DNA of 64,000 nucleotides from positions 1,674,001 to 1,738,000 of the forward strand of contig NZ_CP042997.1 of the NCBI RefSeq assembly GCF_008087625.1, written 5' to 3'. The stretch comes from Aquisphaera giovannonii. GTDB lineage: Bacteria; Planctomycetota; Planctomycetia; Isosphaerales; Isosphaeraceae. A program made the translations under genes and the position numbers. This document shows, piece by piece, positions 1 through 9,000 of this stretch; within the stretch, counting starts at the first letter, position 1, and every line of letters starts with the position of its first letter. The notes under the pieces were generated by a model that was not told where the DNA came from, did not search any database, and worked only from the letters and a program-made list of their open reading frames with translations.

Positions 1-63
1 CGGCAGCTCGGCTTCCATGGCGGTCCCCTCATGTCCCTCGTCGGGAAAGGCTCGTTCGCTCAT
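1..63 (-). CDS. N-terminal fragment of an unknown protein, running off the window
   Basis: An ATG at 63 on the minus strand opens 21 codons without a stop to the window edge. A GGAGGGG ribosome binding site lies about 8 bases upstream. It follows the decarboxylase gene on the same strand by 43 bases, so the two may form one transcript. The visible residues are acidic and match no family I know. A start at 18 (second Met) is also possible. Confidence 0.4.
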   Translation of the reverse strand, partial: MSERAFPDEGHEGTAMEAELP

Positions 64-106
64 CTACGGAGGCCCCTCCAGCCGTCGCCACGCCCTCCGC
101 GCCGGC

Positions 107-1366
107 TCAGCCTGCCACGGCTATCTTCGTCCCCATCCGCACCAGCGGGGGCTCCGGGTTGTCCGGCTGCGGCAGCGCCTCGGGGGCGAAGCCGGCGATT
201 GCCCCCGGGCGGAAGATCAGGCAATACGTCGATCCGCCGAACTGGAAGTAGCCGACCTCGTCCCCCTTCCTCAGCCGGGCGCCCGGCTTGACGGAGGGGT
301 GGAAGACGCACGAGGAGACCTCGACCATCCCGATCGGCATCAGGCAGACGAGGCCGAGCGACGGGGCGTCGGCCTCGATCAGGAGGATCGCGCGGGTCGC
401 CACGTGGGCGAGGTAACCCTGCGAGAGCACCGGGCCGTCGGGATCCTCGCCCTCGGACTCGGCCTCCGAGTAATACGTCCCCTCGACCACGAAGGCCTTC
501 CGGACCGTCCCGGAGACCGGGCTGTGCCATCGGTGGTAGTTGTGGGCGTCCAGGAAAGCCTGGTACACCGTCCCCCCGACGAACTCGTCGACCGAGCCGT
601 CGCCCGCCAGCATGTCGTTCAGCGAGTACGGCTGGCCCTTGATCCAGAAGCGGTCGTACCGCCGGACGTTCGTCTTCAGGGCGTACGGCGTGGACTCGCA
701 GGCATTCACGATGACCCGGTCGTCGTCGGGCGCGGCGATCGGCCGCATGCCGGGCTCGAACTTGCGGGTGAAGTAGTCGTTCCAGGAGGAGAAGCCCCAG
801 TGGGGGTCGCCCGGATCGATCTGGAACTCGTCGATCCGCGTGGACTTCCTGGCCGATTCGCATTTCCAACCGCGGGGCGTGTCGTTCAGGACGTGGAGCG
901 AATCGCGGCTGCACAGGAAGTCGCACCAGGCCTTCAGGATCTTCCGGAACATGGCGTTGACCGGCTCGTGGCGGAAGGCCGCGAAGCCGGCCGGCGTGCC
1001 CATGCACCAGTCGAGGATCGCGTTCAGCGGCACGCCCACCAGCCCGGTCTCGTTGTATTCCGGGGCGCGGCCGATGACCTCGTCGATCAGCCAGAGGAGC
1101 TGGTCGACGTCCTCGATGTGCCGCTTGCGGTACGGCTTGGCATGCGGCACCTGCTCGATCATCTGCGTGAAGTACATCCGGACGATCGGGTCGCGGTCGA
1201 TGAGGTCCTTCAACTCCTGCACGACGGGCTGCAGCCGCGTCGCCGGGTCGGCCGCCTTCTCGGACGCTCGGCCGCAGGACCCTTCGAGCCAGTCCTCCAG
1301 CGCGTCCTGATGAGGCAGCCAGCGGCCGTGACGATGACGCCTGTGGCCGGCCTTCCGATGACTCAT
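107..1366 (-). CDS. Phosphatidylserine decarboxylase family protein, PsiD-like (pyruvoyl enzyme)
   Basis: A 419-residue member of the pyruvoyl-dependent phosphatidylserine decarboxylase family. The self-cleavage motif FGGST sits near residue 379, and its Ser should become the pyruvoyl group. The N-terminal half (HPV/DPIVRMYF-like helical region, then WGFSSWNDYFTRKF) matches the long fungal and bacterial branch that includes the tryptophan decarboxylase PsiD, rather than short membrane Psd enzymes. I see no signal peptide or membrane segment, so it is probably cytoplasmic. The ATG at 1366 has a GGGAGGATCTC site; a further 35 upstream codons lack one. The substrate could be an amino acid such as tryptophan or a phospholipid; the sequence alone does not decide. 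Confidence 0.88.
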   Translation of the reverse strand: MSHRKAGHRRHRHGRWLPHQDALEDWLEGSCGRASEKAADPATRLQPVVQELKDLIDRDPIVRMYFTQMIEQVPHAKPYRKRHIEDVDQLLWLIDEVIGRAPEYNETGLVGVPLNAILDWCMGTPAGFAAFRHEPVNAMFRKILKAWCDFLCSRDSLHVLNDTPRGWKCESARKSTRIDEFQIDPGDPHWGFSSWNDYFTRKFEPGMRPIAAPDDDRVIVNACESTPYALKTNVRRYDRFWIKGQPYSLNDMLAGDGSVDEFVGGTVYQAFLDAHNYHRWHSPVSGTVRKAFVVEGTYYSEAESEGEDPDGPVLSQGYLAHVATRAILLIEADAPSLGLVCLMPIGMVEVSSCVFHPSVKPGARLRKGDEVGYFQFGGSTYCLIFRPGAIAGFAPEALPQPDNPEPPLVRMGTKIAVAG

Positions 1367-1650
1367 GAGATCCTCCCGGCTCGCCGCTACGCCCGACCGG
1401 CCCGTGAAGGGTGATTGTCCCGACACGCGGCGCGGGCCGTCAAGCACGCGGGGCGTGAGGGCGGGTCGCAATCCGGGGGCCGAAGCTGCCGACTATGCGG
1501 AGGGAGGGCAGGATGCGGGCGTTGATTGCGGCGATTCGTGGCACGCGCCTTGCCTCATGAGGCCAGCCGTTGGGAATGGCGACAACGACAGCGACTTCCC
1601 CCCAATCCGAGACCACACTTCAACACCGGCCCCGCCGGATGGAGCCCTCC

Positions 1651-2157
1651 ATGAAGCGTCTTCTGCCCGCATTCGTCGTCGCGACGGCCCTCGTCGGCAC
1701 GCCCGCACTGGCCCAGGACGGCCCGCTCAATCGCGTGGGTCGCGCCCTCGACAACGCCGGGAGGAATGTCCGCAATCGCGTCGAGACGGAGGTCGCGCGG
1801 GGGCAGGCCTACGCCGAGGAGCGCGACCTGCTCTACCGCGTCACCCGCCGGCTGGATTGGGACAAGCCGCTAGTCGGATCGACGATCCGGATCGAGATCC
1901 GCCCGGATAGCTCGGTGGTCCTCCGCGGCTCGGTCCTCACCGAGGACGGCAAGAAGCGCGCCGTGGACCTCGTGGCCAACACGGTGGGCGTCGGCACGGT
2001 CGTGGACGAGCTGGCCGTCGTCAAGGGGGTGAAGGTGATCGAGTCCACGCCGGCCGTCGTGGTCCCGCCCCCGGGGGACGTCAAGGTCGTGACGCCGAAG
2101 ACCAGGACCACCGTCGTCACCCCGCCGGTCGAGGTCAAGGTCGAGGAGAAGCCCTGA
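1651..2157 (+). CDS. Secreted BON-domain protein
   Basis: 168 residues with a cleavable signal peptide (hydrophobic stretch to PALAQ, about residue 20). A BON domain follows at about 60-115, with VTRRLDWDKPLVGSTIRIEI and a conserved Gly-rich turn ending in VVDELAVVKG. BON domains bind lipid or other envelope components in periplasmic proteins such as OsmY. The tail is a Val/Pro/Lys-rich linker. The start at 1651 is chosen for its signal peptide and the GGAG seven bases upstream. The gene is divergent from the decarboxylase across 284 bases that must hold both promoters. It is convergent with the GH97 gene, 22 bases away. Confidence 0.78.
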   Translation: MKRLLPAFVVATALVGTPALAQDGPLNRVGRALDNAGRNVRNRVETEVARGQAYAEERDLLYRVTRRLDWDKPLVGSTIRIEIRPDSSVVLRGSVLTEDGKKRAVDLVANTVGVGTVVDELAVVKGVKVIESTPAVVVPPPGDVKVVTPKTRTTVVTPPVEVKVEEKP

Positions 2158-2179
2158 CCTCCGCACCGAGGAAGGCCGA

Positions 2180-4204
2180 TCATTTCGATTCCGGCCGCGC
2201 CGGCGTCAGGCGGACCAGCAGTCCGCCGGCCGGCGCGAGGCTGCCCTTCACGATCGAGGCGGCCGTGACGTCCTCCCGGGCGGTCGCCAGCCGCCCCTTG
2301 GCCTCCATCGCGTCGCGATGCACCTCGGCGTGAAAGCGTCCCGGGCCGAGGAAGGAGAGGGGGATCTCCACCTCCCGCACCTCGCGCCCGCCCATCGCGC
2401 CGACCCACCACTCCTCGCCATGCCGGCGGGCGATGACGGCGAGCTCCCCGACCCTGGCCGCCAGGCAGCGGGTGTCGTCCCACGCGGCCGGGATCGCGGC
2501 CAGGACCGGCAGCCCGGGATGCCCGCGGTAGGCCGACGGATAATCGGCCACCATGGGCAGGTGGTTCTGGAAGACGACGTAGGACGCCAGCATCCGGCAG
2601 GGCGTGCCCATGACGAGCGGAGCGGCGTTGCGGGCCCGGAACTGCTCCACCGGCACGCCGCGGAGCGAGCCCTGGTGGAAGTCGAGCGGCCCGGCGAGCA
2701 TCCTCGTGAAGGGTATCGTCAGGTCGTGCTCGGGCGGGATGCCATCCTTGTCCCACTTGTCGTACTCGAGGTTCATGACGGCCTCGTGCGTCAAGAGGTT
2801 GGGATAGGTGCGCTCCAGCCCCGTGGGGGCGGACACCCCGTGCAGCGTGATCGTCAGGCGATTCTCGGCCGCCTTCGCGACGGCCCGGCGGAGGAAATCC
2901 ACCATCTCCTGGTCGTCGCGGTCCATGAAGTCGAGCATGATCCCCTCGACGCCCCACTCGCGATAGAGCGGGAACGCGCGGTCCATGTGCTTACGAGCCG
3001 CCTCCCAGTGCATCCAGAGGCGGATCTTGACCCCCTTCGACCCCGCGTATCGGATGACCTCGCGGAGGTCCAGGCCTTCGATGCCCCGCGTGATGTCGGC
3101 TCCCTCGTAGGGGACGATCGTCCCGCCGTACCAGGCGATGTTGTCCAGGCCGTCGAGCGAGTGGTAGGGGATGCCCGCCTCGGCGCAGAAGTCGATGTAA
3201 TACTTCGCGGTCTCCGTGTTCAGCCCCATCCGGAACGGGACGTTCTCCTCGTAGAATCCGTTCCACCAGGGGAAGGTGGTCTTCCCGGGGCGGATCCACG
3301 AGGTATCCGCGATCGCGCAGGGCTCGTTCAGGTTCAGCACGAGGTCGGACTCGACGAGCCCCTCGAGCCGGTCGCCCAGCAGGAAGACCCGCCAGGGGGA
3401 CTCGTGCGGGAGCGCCGCGCGGACGGCCACGCCGGGCTCGCCGGGGCGAGGGGCGAGGCGGCAGCCGAAGGTCACGCCCCCGCCGTCGCCCTGCTCTTTC
3501 GCCAGGTACATCCCCGCGAAATCGGTGAGGTTCGCTTCCAGGACGGCCAGCCAGCCGGTCCCGGGCAGCTCGTTGAGCATGGGGAGGCCGAGCCGCCACT
3601 CCCCGGGGGTCTCGATCTCCGCCGCCGGCTTCCGCAGGTATCGGTTCTCGTGGGTCGAGTTGTAACCCTTGAGGGGGAGGGCGACGGCCCGCGCGTCCTC
3701 GGGCAGTCGGACGGCGGTCCGCTCGTCCGCAATCTCGAGGGTCTTCCAGCCTTCCTGCGCCGGGAACCGATAGCGGATCGCGGCGCCGTCGTCGTAGGCC
3801 CGGAGGATGACCTGCCATCGCCTCGCGGGGGCGGCCTTCTCCCGGAGCGAGACCACGACCTCCTCGCAGCGGTTGACCACCCGGCTCCGCTTGCCGGGCC
3901 GCTGGTTGTACGCCTCGTCGATGCGGCGGGTCACAACCCTCTCGATCGCGGCCTCGCGCCCGAGGCTCCCGCCCCCGGCCAGGTCCAGGCCCAGCCGCGA
4001 CCGGAGCACCGCGGGGCGGCCGCGGAACGTCACGGCGTACGTCGGGTAAGCCGTGCCGTCCGAGGCGCCTGCGACCTCCACGCGGACCCGGCCGTCGGGC
4101 GAGGTCGCCGCGGCGCTCTGCGGGGGATCCTGGGCCGCGTCGGCGGTCGCGGTCGCGAGGACCAGGCCCATGGCAAAACTCGTGAGGTGCAGTCGGATCT
4201 TCAT
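2180..4204 (-). CDS. Glycoside hydrolase family 97 protein
   Basis: 674 residues with a signal peptide (MKIRLHL to ADAAQ), so secreted or periplasmic. The whole length follows the GH97 layout: N-terminal beta-sandwich, a barrel with WMHWEAARKHMDRAF, and a C-terminal beta domain. GH97 contains inverting alpha-glucosidases (SusB) and retaining alpha-galactosidases. Here the barrel carries GIMLDFMDR with Asp near residue 425 and THEAV with Glu near 474, as in the retaining branch (nucleophile Asp, acid/base Glu). An alpha-galactosidase-like retaining activity is therefore the better guess. The start at 4204 keeps the signal peptide. The following SDR gene is also on the minus strand but 120 bases upstream. 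Confidence 0.9.
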   Translation of the reverse strand: MKIRLHLTSFAMGLVLATATADAAQDPPQSAAATSPDGRVRVEVAGASDGTAYPTYAVTFRGRPAVLRSRLGLDLAGGGSLGREAAIERVVTRRIDEAYNQRPGKRSRVVNRCEEVVVSLREKAAPARRWQVILRAYDDGAAIRYRFPAQEGWKTLEIADERTAVRLPEDARAVALPLKGYNSTHENRYLRKPAAEIETPGEWRLGLPMLNELPGTGWLAVLEANLTDFAGMYLAKEQGDGGGVTFGCRLAPRPGEPGVAVRAALPHESPWRVFLLGDRLEGLVESDLVLNLNEPCAIADTSWIRPGKTTFPWWNGFYEENVPFRMGLNTETAKYYIDFCAEAGIPYHSLDGLDNIAWYGGTIVPYEGADITRGIEGLDLREVIRYAGSKGVKIRLWMHWEAARKHMDRAFPLYREWGVEGIMLDFMDRDDQEMVDFLRRAVAKAAENRLTITLHGVSAPTGLERTYPNLLTHEAVMNLEYDKWDKDGIPPEHDLTIPFTRMLAGPLDFHQGSLRGVPVEQFRARNAAPLVMGTPCRMLASYVVFQNHLPMVADYPSAYRGHPGLPVLAAIPAAWDDTRCLAARVGELAVIARRHGEEWWVGAMGGREVREVEIPLSFLGPGRFHAEVHRDAMEAKGRLATAREDVTAASIVKGSLAPAGGLLVRLTPARPESK

Positions 4205-4323
4205 CGGAGCGGCTCCCGGGGTCTCGACGGCCGGCCCGGGGCCCAGGAGGGGCGACCGGGGCGTGCCATGATACTCCCGCGGTCCGCCGCGCAACATCGG
4301 CAGGCGTCCGTCCGCTCGGAACG

Positions 4324-5112
4324 TCAGACGATGTTACGGACGAGTCCGCCATCCACGCGTAGGGTCGCCCCGTTGACGGCCGAGGCCAGCGGGCTGGCGA
4401 GGAACGTCACGGCGGCGGCGATCTCCTCCGGGCGGATGAGCCGCTGGATGAGGGAGGTGGGGCGGTTTTCGGACATGAACCGCGCCTCGGCCTCCGGCGG
4501 GGAAGTGCCGGGGAAGAGGTCGGCGAGGAAGGCCTGGACGCCCTCGGTCAGCGTGGAGCCCGGGAGGACCGTGTTGACGGTCACGGCCGTGCCCTTCGTC
4601 AGCTCGGCCAGGCTCCGCGAGATCGAGAGCTGCATGGTCTTGGTGGCGCTGTAGTGGGCCATCTCGGGCGCGGGGCTGATGCCGGACTCGCTGGAGATGA
4701 AGAGGATCCGCCCCCGCTTCCGCTCGAGCATGCCGGCCAGGTAGTGGCGGGCCAGGCGGACGCCGCTGAGGATGTTGACCTCAAACAGGCGCCGCCAGGC
4801 CTCGTCCGTCTCGTCGAAGAAGCCGACGGCCTCGTAGATGCCCAGGTTGTTCACGAGGATGTCTACCGAAGGATGGGCCGCGATGGTCGTGGCGCAACCC
4901 TCCGCCGTCCCTTGATCGGCCGCGAGCGGGACGAGGTCCGCCGCCGGCAGGCGATCGCGGATGGCCCGGATCGCCCGTCCGACGCCGGTCTCGCCGCGGC
5001 CGCACACGACGACCCGCGCCCCTTCGGCGGCGAGGCCCTCCGCGATCGCCTGCCCGATGCCGCCCGTCGATCCCGTCACCAACGCCGTCTGCCCGCTCAA
5101 TTTCAGGTCCAT
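4324..5112 (-). CDS. Short-chain dehydrogenase/reductase (SDR)
   Basis: 262 residues of a classical SDR. The cofactor motif TGSTGGIG is near residue 13, VVVCGRGE suggests NADP preference, and NNLG stands in for NNAG. The Ser of SSESG and the Y-S-A-T-K active site follow. The C-terminal substrate loop and [11 protein letters not shown] end are typical. The substrate cannot be read from the sequence. The start at 5112 gives the usual short lead into the first beta strand; ORF extension upstream has no similarity to SDRs. It is divergent from the O-methyltransferase gene across about 210 bases. Confidence 0.9.
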   Translation of the reverse strand: MDLKLSGQTALVTGSTGGIGQAIAEGLAAEGARVVVCGRGETGVGRAIRAIRDRLPAADLVPLAADQGTAEGCATTIAAHPSVDILVNNLGIYEAVGFFDETDEAWRRLFEVNILSGVRLARHYLAGMLERKRGRILFISSESGISPAPEMAHYSATKTMQLSISRSLAELTKGTAVTVNTVLPGSTLTEGVQAFLADLFPGTSPPEAEARFMSENRPTSLIQRLIRPEEIAAAVTFLASPLASAVNGATLRVDGGLVRNIV

Positions 5113-5320
5113 GATCCCGTCCCACTCCGGGGGGCGCCGCCCCGTCGCCGCCGGACACCCGGCATGACGCGACCGCACGCGGCGCGGGATTCTAGGACGC
5201 CCGGCCAGGCCGGGACAGGAGCTGCCGGGATTCCGACCCGCCCGCCCGGGCGGCTAAGATGAGCGATGCGCACGTCAAGCCGGATCGAGCCGGGCGGTCA
5301 CCCCCGAGGCGAGTCACCCG

Positions 5321-6010
5321 ATGGGCCCTGAAATCTGGACGGTCGTCGACGAGTATCTCGACGGGTTGCTGCTACCGAGGGACGAGGCGCTCGATGCCGC
5401 GCTGGAAGCGAGCGCCGCGGCAGGCCTGCCCGCGATCCACGTCTCGCCGTCCCAGGGCAGGTTCCTCCAACTGCTCGCCCGGATCCACGGCGCCCGCCGA
5501 ATCCTGGAGATCGGGACGCTCGGCGGATACAGCACCATCTGGCTGGCGAGGGCGATGCCGGAGGGCGGCCGCCTCGTCACCCTGGAGGCCGACCCGAGGC
5601 ACGCGGAGGTCGCCCGCACGAACCTCGCGCGGGCGGGCCTGTCCGGGGTGGTCGAGCTGAGGCAGGGCCCGGCCCTCGACACGCTGCCGGCCCTGCGGGC
5701 CGAGGGCGGCACACCGTTCGACCTCGTGTTCATCGACGCCGACAAGCCGAGCACCGCCGACTATTTCTCCTGGGCGATGAAGCTCACCCGGCCCGGCAGC
5801 GTCATCGTCGTGGACAACGTCGTCCGCAAGGGAGCGGTCGCCGATGCCGAGAGCACCGCCGAGGACGTCCTGGGCGTGCGTCGGTTCCTCGAGATGGTGG
5901 CGGCCGACCCCCGCGTCCGCGCCTCGGCCCTCCAGACCGTGGGCAACAAGGGGTACGACGGGTTCGCCCTTGCGCTCGTCGAGGCGGGTGGAACGGGGAA
6001 TCCGAGATGA
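5321..6010 (+). CDS. Class I SAM-dependent O-methyltransferase (caffeoyl-CoA OMT-like)
   Basis: 229 residues. The SAM-binding motif ILEIGTLGGYSTIWLAR is near residue 65. The metal and catalytic region is VFIDADKPSTADYF, and VIVVDNVVRKG follows. These are hallmarks of the metal-dependent catechol/caffeoyl-CoA methyltransferase family, common in bacteria with unknown acceptors. A GAGGCGAG site precedes the start. The stop overlaps the next start (ATGA at 6007-6010), so the SUKH-LRR gene is probably translated by coupling. Confidence 0.9.
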   Translation: MGPEIWTVVDEYLDGLLLPRDEALDAALEASAAAGLPAIHVSPSQGRFLQLLARIHGARRILEIGTLGGYSTIWLARAMPEGGRLVTLEADPRHAEVARTNLARAGLSGVVELRQGPALDTLPALRAEGGTPFDLVFIDADKPSTADYFSWAMKLTRPGSVIVVDNVVRKGAVADAESTAEDVLGVRRFLEMVAADPRVRASALQTVGNKGYDGFALALVEAGGTGNPR

Positions 6011-7677
6011 CGCTCGTATATCACCAGGCGACGTTCGACCTGATCGGCAAGACCCCTCGCACCACCAAGAAGGCCGTCGCGGCCCTAGAGAAGCGGGAGC
6101 GGCTCCTCGGCATCCGCCTGCCGGCGTCGATGCGGGAGTTCTACTCGCTGACGGGCGCCTGCGAGATCCTGACGGGCCACAGCAACGAGGACCCGGCGGT
6201 CCCGCTGGAGGAACTCGGCGACGCCCAGGACCTCGCCCATGGCGTCCTCCGCATCCAGGACGAGAATCAGGGCGTCGCCGCCTGGTACGTCCGGCTCGAC
6301 GGATCCGACGACCCGCCGGTGGAGGTCGAGAGCGAAGCCGATCGAGCCGACCCGCCCGAGGGGCTGGACCCGGACGCGGATTCCTTCTGGGTGACCGCCC
6401 GCTTCCGTCCCGTCTCGCCCACGTTCTCCGCCTACGTTCTCGATCGCGTCCGCGTGTACGGCGGCGACGCGACGGACCACAGGATCGCCTCCCGACTTAA
6501 GCCGATGGGCTTCTACATCGAATTCGACGCGAACGGGCGAGCCACCCGGGCCACCCTGGATCCGAACTTCGCCCCCCCGAAGCCCAATGCGAAGCCGTTC
6601 GACGCGCGAGTCGCGATGGGGCTCGTCCGCGCCCTGGATCAGTTGGAGCGGCTCGAGATCAGCTCGAAAGCGATCGACGAGCGGGGCTGGGCGGCCCTCC
6701 GCGATCACCCCTCGATCCTCGACCTGGAAGACCACGGATCGCTGACCGACGCAGCGGTCGACCACATAGCCGCGATGCCGGCGCTCCGCGGGTTGTCCAT
6801 CTCCGGAGTTCGACTCACGGACCGGGGGTTCGCCCGGCTGCTCGGCGCCCGCGACTTCTCCGCCCTGTCAGTGGGCATGGGGGGCCGCCTCACGCCCGGC
6901 GGGCTCGCGGCGCTCGCCTCGCAAACGCGGCTGGAGCGGCTGTCCCTGACGGACTTCGATGGCGCTCTGACTGATGAGGGCCTAGCGGGGCTCGCGGGGC
7001 TCACCTCGATGCGATACCTCGAGATCGTGTCCCCGGAGGTCTCGGACGACGGGCTCCGCCACCTGACCGGCCTGGTCCACCTCGAAGACGCCCGGCTCTA
7101 TCTCGACCGGGTCACCGACGCCGGGCTCGCCTCATTGGCAGGATGGAGGAAGCTGGTTCGCCTTCGGCTCGGGCGGTCGACTCGCGTGCTCGGCCCCGGC
7201 CTGCGGCATCTGGCGGGGCTCCGGTGCCTCCGTGAGCTGGACCTCATGCGGCTCCCGGTCGACGACGACTCGCTCGTCCATCTCGCCGGGTTGGTGGAAC
7301 TGGAGGACCTGAATCTCCGGGAGACGAGGGCGATCGGGCCGGGCTTCGCCGCCCTCTCCGGCCTGGCGAACCTTCGCCGGCTGGATTGCCGATGGAGCGG
7401 CGTGACCGACCAGGCGATGCCCCACATCGCCGGACTGCCCGCGCTCGAGAAGCTGGACATCGCGGGCGCCAAGGTTAGCGACGCGGGCCTGCTGACCCTC
7501 TCCCCACTCCGCTCGCTCCGCGTGCTCGACCTGACCGGGGTGACGATCGGCGCGGACGCAATCCGGGGGCTCAAGGCGGCCATCCCGTCCCTCGATACGG
7601 TCTTCTGGACCCGCCCCGGCGGGCGGCCCGACACCGGCAATCCATTCGATTTCCGAGCCGGGCCGGGCCTCGGCTGA
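6007..7677 (+). CDS. SUKH (SMI1/KNR4)-like N-terminus fused to leucine-rich repeats
   Basis: 556 residues, no signal peptide. The first 80 residues look like an SMI1/KNR4 (SUKH) domain: paired helices, then IRLPASMREFYSLTGAC. From about residue 200 to 540 there are many leucine-rich repeats of the cysteine-less ribonuclease-inhibitor type, recognisable by recurring L-T-D-x-G-L-x-x-L-A-G-L. SUKH domains are known from toxin immunity proteins and scaffolds; bacterial LRRs of this type are protein-binding surfaces common in planctomycetes. It is coupled by a 4-base overlap to the O-methyltransferase. Its function is not known. The stop lies 12 bases from the convergent esterase gene. Confidence 0.75.
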   Translation: MTLVYHQATFDLIGKTPRTTKKAVAALEKRERLLGIRLPASMREFYSLTGACEILTGHSNEDPAVPLEELGDAQDLAHGVLRIQDENQGVAAWYVRLDGSDDPPVEVESEADRADPPEGLDPDADSFWVTARFRPVSPTFSAYVLDRVRVYGGDATDHRIASRLKPMGFYIEFDANGRATRATLDPNFAPPKPNAKPFDARVAMGLVRALDQLERLEISSKAIDERGWAALRDHPSILDLEDHGSLTDAAVDHIAAMPALRGLSISGVRLTDRGFARLLGARDFSALSVGMGGRLTPGGLAALASQTRLERLSLTDFDGALTDEGLAGLAGLTSMRYLEIVSPEVSDDGLRHLTGLVHLEDARLYLDRVTDAGLASLAGWRKLVRLRLGRSTRVLGPGLRHLAGLRCLRELDLMRLPVDDDSLVHLAGLVELEDLNLRETRAIGPGFAALSGLANLRRLDCRWSGVTDQAMPHIAGLPALEKLDIAGAKVSDAGLLTLSPLRSLRVLDLTGVTIGADAIRGLKAAIPSLDTVFWTRPGGRPDTGNPFDFRAGPGLG

Positions 7678-7689
7678 GGCCGGGAGGCG

Positions 7690-8886
7690 TCACTTCTCCT
7701 GGAAGAGCTGCGGGGCGAACTCGCTGAGGTAGAGCCGCCAGTTGGTCCAGGTGTGGCCGCCCTCGCTCTCGCGGGACGTCACCGCGAATCCGTGACGCTT
7801 CAGCATCTCCACAGTCGCCTCCGAGGTCTTGACCAGGAAGTCGTCCTTGCCGCAGCCGAACCAGACGAGCTTCAGGCCCTTCTTCAGCTCGGCGTCGTCC
7901 AGGATGGACTTGTGCGACTCCTCCCACTTCGTGTCCGGCGGCGCGCCGTTGAAGCCGCCGGTGATGCCGAAGATGCCCGAGCTGAAGACGCCGACGTAGC
8001 CGAACTCGCCGAGGTGGCCCCCCGCGATGTTCAGCGTCTGCGCCCCGCCCATGGACAGGCCCGCGATCGCCCGGTTGGCGCGGTCGCCCAGGACCCGGTA
8101 GCGGGACTCGACCAGGGGCTTCACGTCCTTGACGAAGTCGTCCTCGAACTCCTGCATCTGCCTCTCGAACGAGTTGTCGCCCCCGGCGCCGAAGCGGAAC
8201 GGGCCGGTGTGCCCGGCCGGCATGACGACGACCATCGGCTTCGCCTTCCCTGCGGCGATCAGGTTGTCCAGGATGAACTCGGCCCGGCCGACGGTGCTCC
8301 ACGAATCGTCGCAGTCGAACGCGCCGTGGAGGAGGTAGAAGACCGGGTACTTGCCCTCGCCCTTCTCGTAGCCGGGCGGCGTGTAGACGTGCATCCGCCG
8401 GGGCCGGCCGAGCGTCTTCGAGGAGTAGGTGACCTCCGCGACCGCGCCGTGGGGCACGTCCTTCGTGTCCGAGGCATCGGAGCCCGGGACGTAGACGAGG
8501 CTCCAGCAGTCGCTGTTCGTCTCGCTCGTCGCCGTGTTTCTCGGGTCGACGACGGCGACGCCGTCCACGTCGAACCGGTATCGATACGCGCCGGGCTGGA
8601 CCGGCCCGACGACCGCCTCCCAGACCCCGTCGTCCCGCTTCTTCATCGCCCCGCCGTTCTCCATGCCCGGGGCCGCGTCCGGCCCGTTGCCGGGGATGTC
8701 GCTGCTGGCGAGCTTCACCGCGGCGGCCTTCGGCGCGAAGACCCGGAACGTCACCTTCTTCTCGGCGGAGACCTCCGGCGAGGCGAAGTCGGGCGGCCGG
8801 GGCCCGCCGGGCTGGGCCTGCGCGGGCGGTTGCGACGCCAGGCCCGCCAGGATGGCGAGCCCGGCCAGGGGCAGACGCTGTCTCAT
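7690..8886 (-). CDS. Secreted esterase with N-terminal CBM48-like domain
   Basis: 398 residues. A signal peptide (to AQAQ) is followed by an immunoglobulin-like E-set/CBM48-type domain (KKVTFRVFAPKAAAVKLA, about 35-125). The alpha/beta-hydrolase esterase of the Esterase D/feruloyl esterase type (PF00756) comes next, with YLLHGAFD and the nucleophile elbow GLSMGG (Ser near 278); the C-terminal GGHTW supplies the His. Such proteins deacylate plant or algal polysaccharides. The AGGTGAGAG site before 8886 fixes the start. The epimerase gene on the same strand ends 114 bases upstream. Confidence 0.87.
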   Translation of the reverse strand: MRQRLPLAGLAILAGLASQPPAQAQPGGPRPPDFASPEVSAEKKVTFRVFAPKAAAVKLASSDIPGNGPDAAPGMENGGAMKKRDDGVWEAVVGPVQPGAYRYRFDVDGVAVVDPRNTATSETNSDCWSLVYVPGSDASDTKDVPHGAVAEVTYSSKTLGRPRRMHVYTPPGYEKGEGKYPVFYLLHGAFDCDDSWSTVGRAEFILDNLIAAGKAKPMVVVMPAGHTGPFRFGAGGDNSFERQMQEFEDDFVKDVKPLVESRYRVLGDRANRAIAGLSMGGAQTLNIAGGHLGEFGYVGVFSSGIFGITGGFNGAPPDTKWEESHKSILDDAELKKGLKLVWFGCGKDDFLVKTSEATVEMLKRHGFAVTSRESEGGHTWTNWRLYLSEFAPQLFQEK

Positions 8887-9000
8887 CTCTCTCACCTCGA
8901 TGCCGTGGGACCTGGGATTTCCCGCTTGCCGCGGGGGACCAGGAACGTCATACCCGCGGGGCATCGGCCGCGGAAGGGGTTGCCGGCATGGCGTGCCCAT

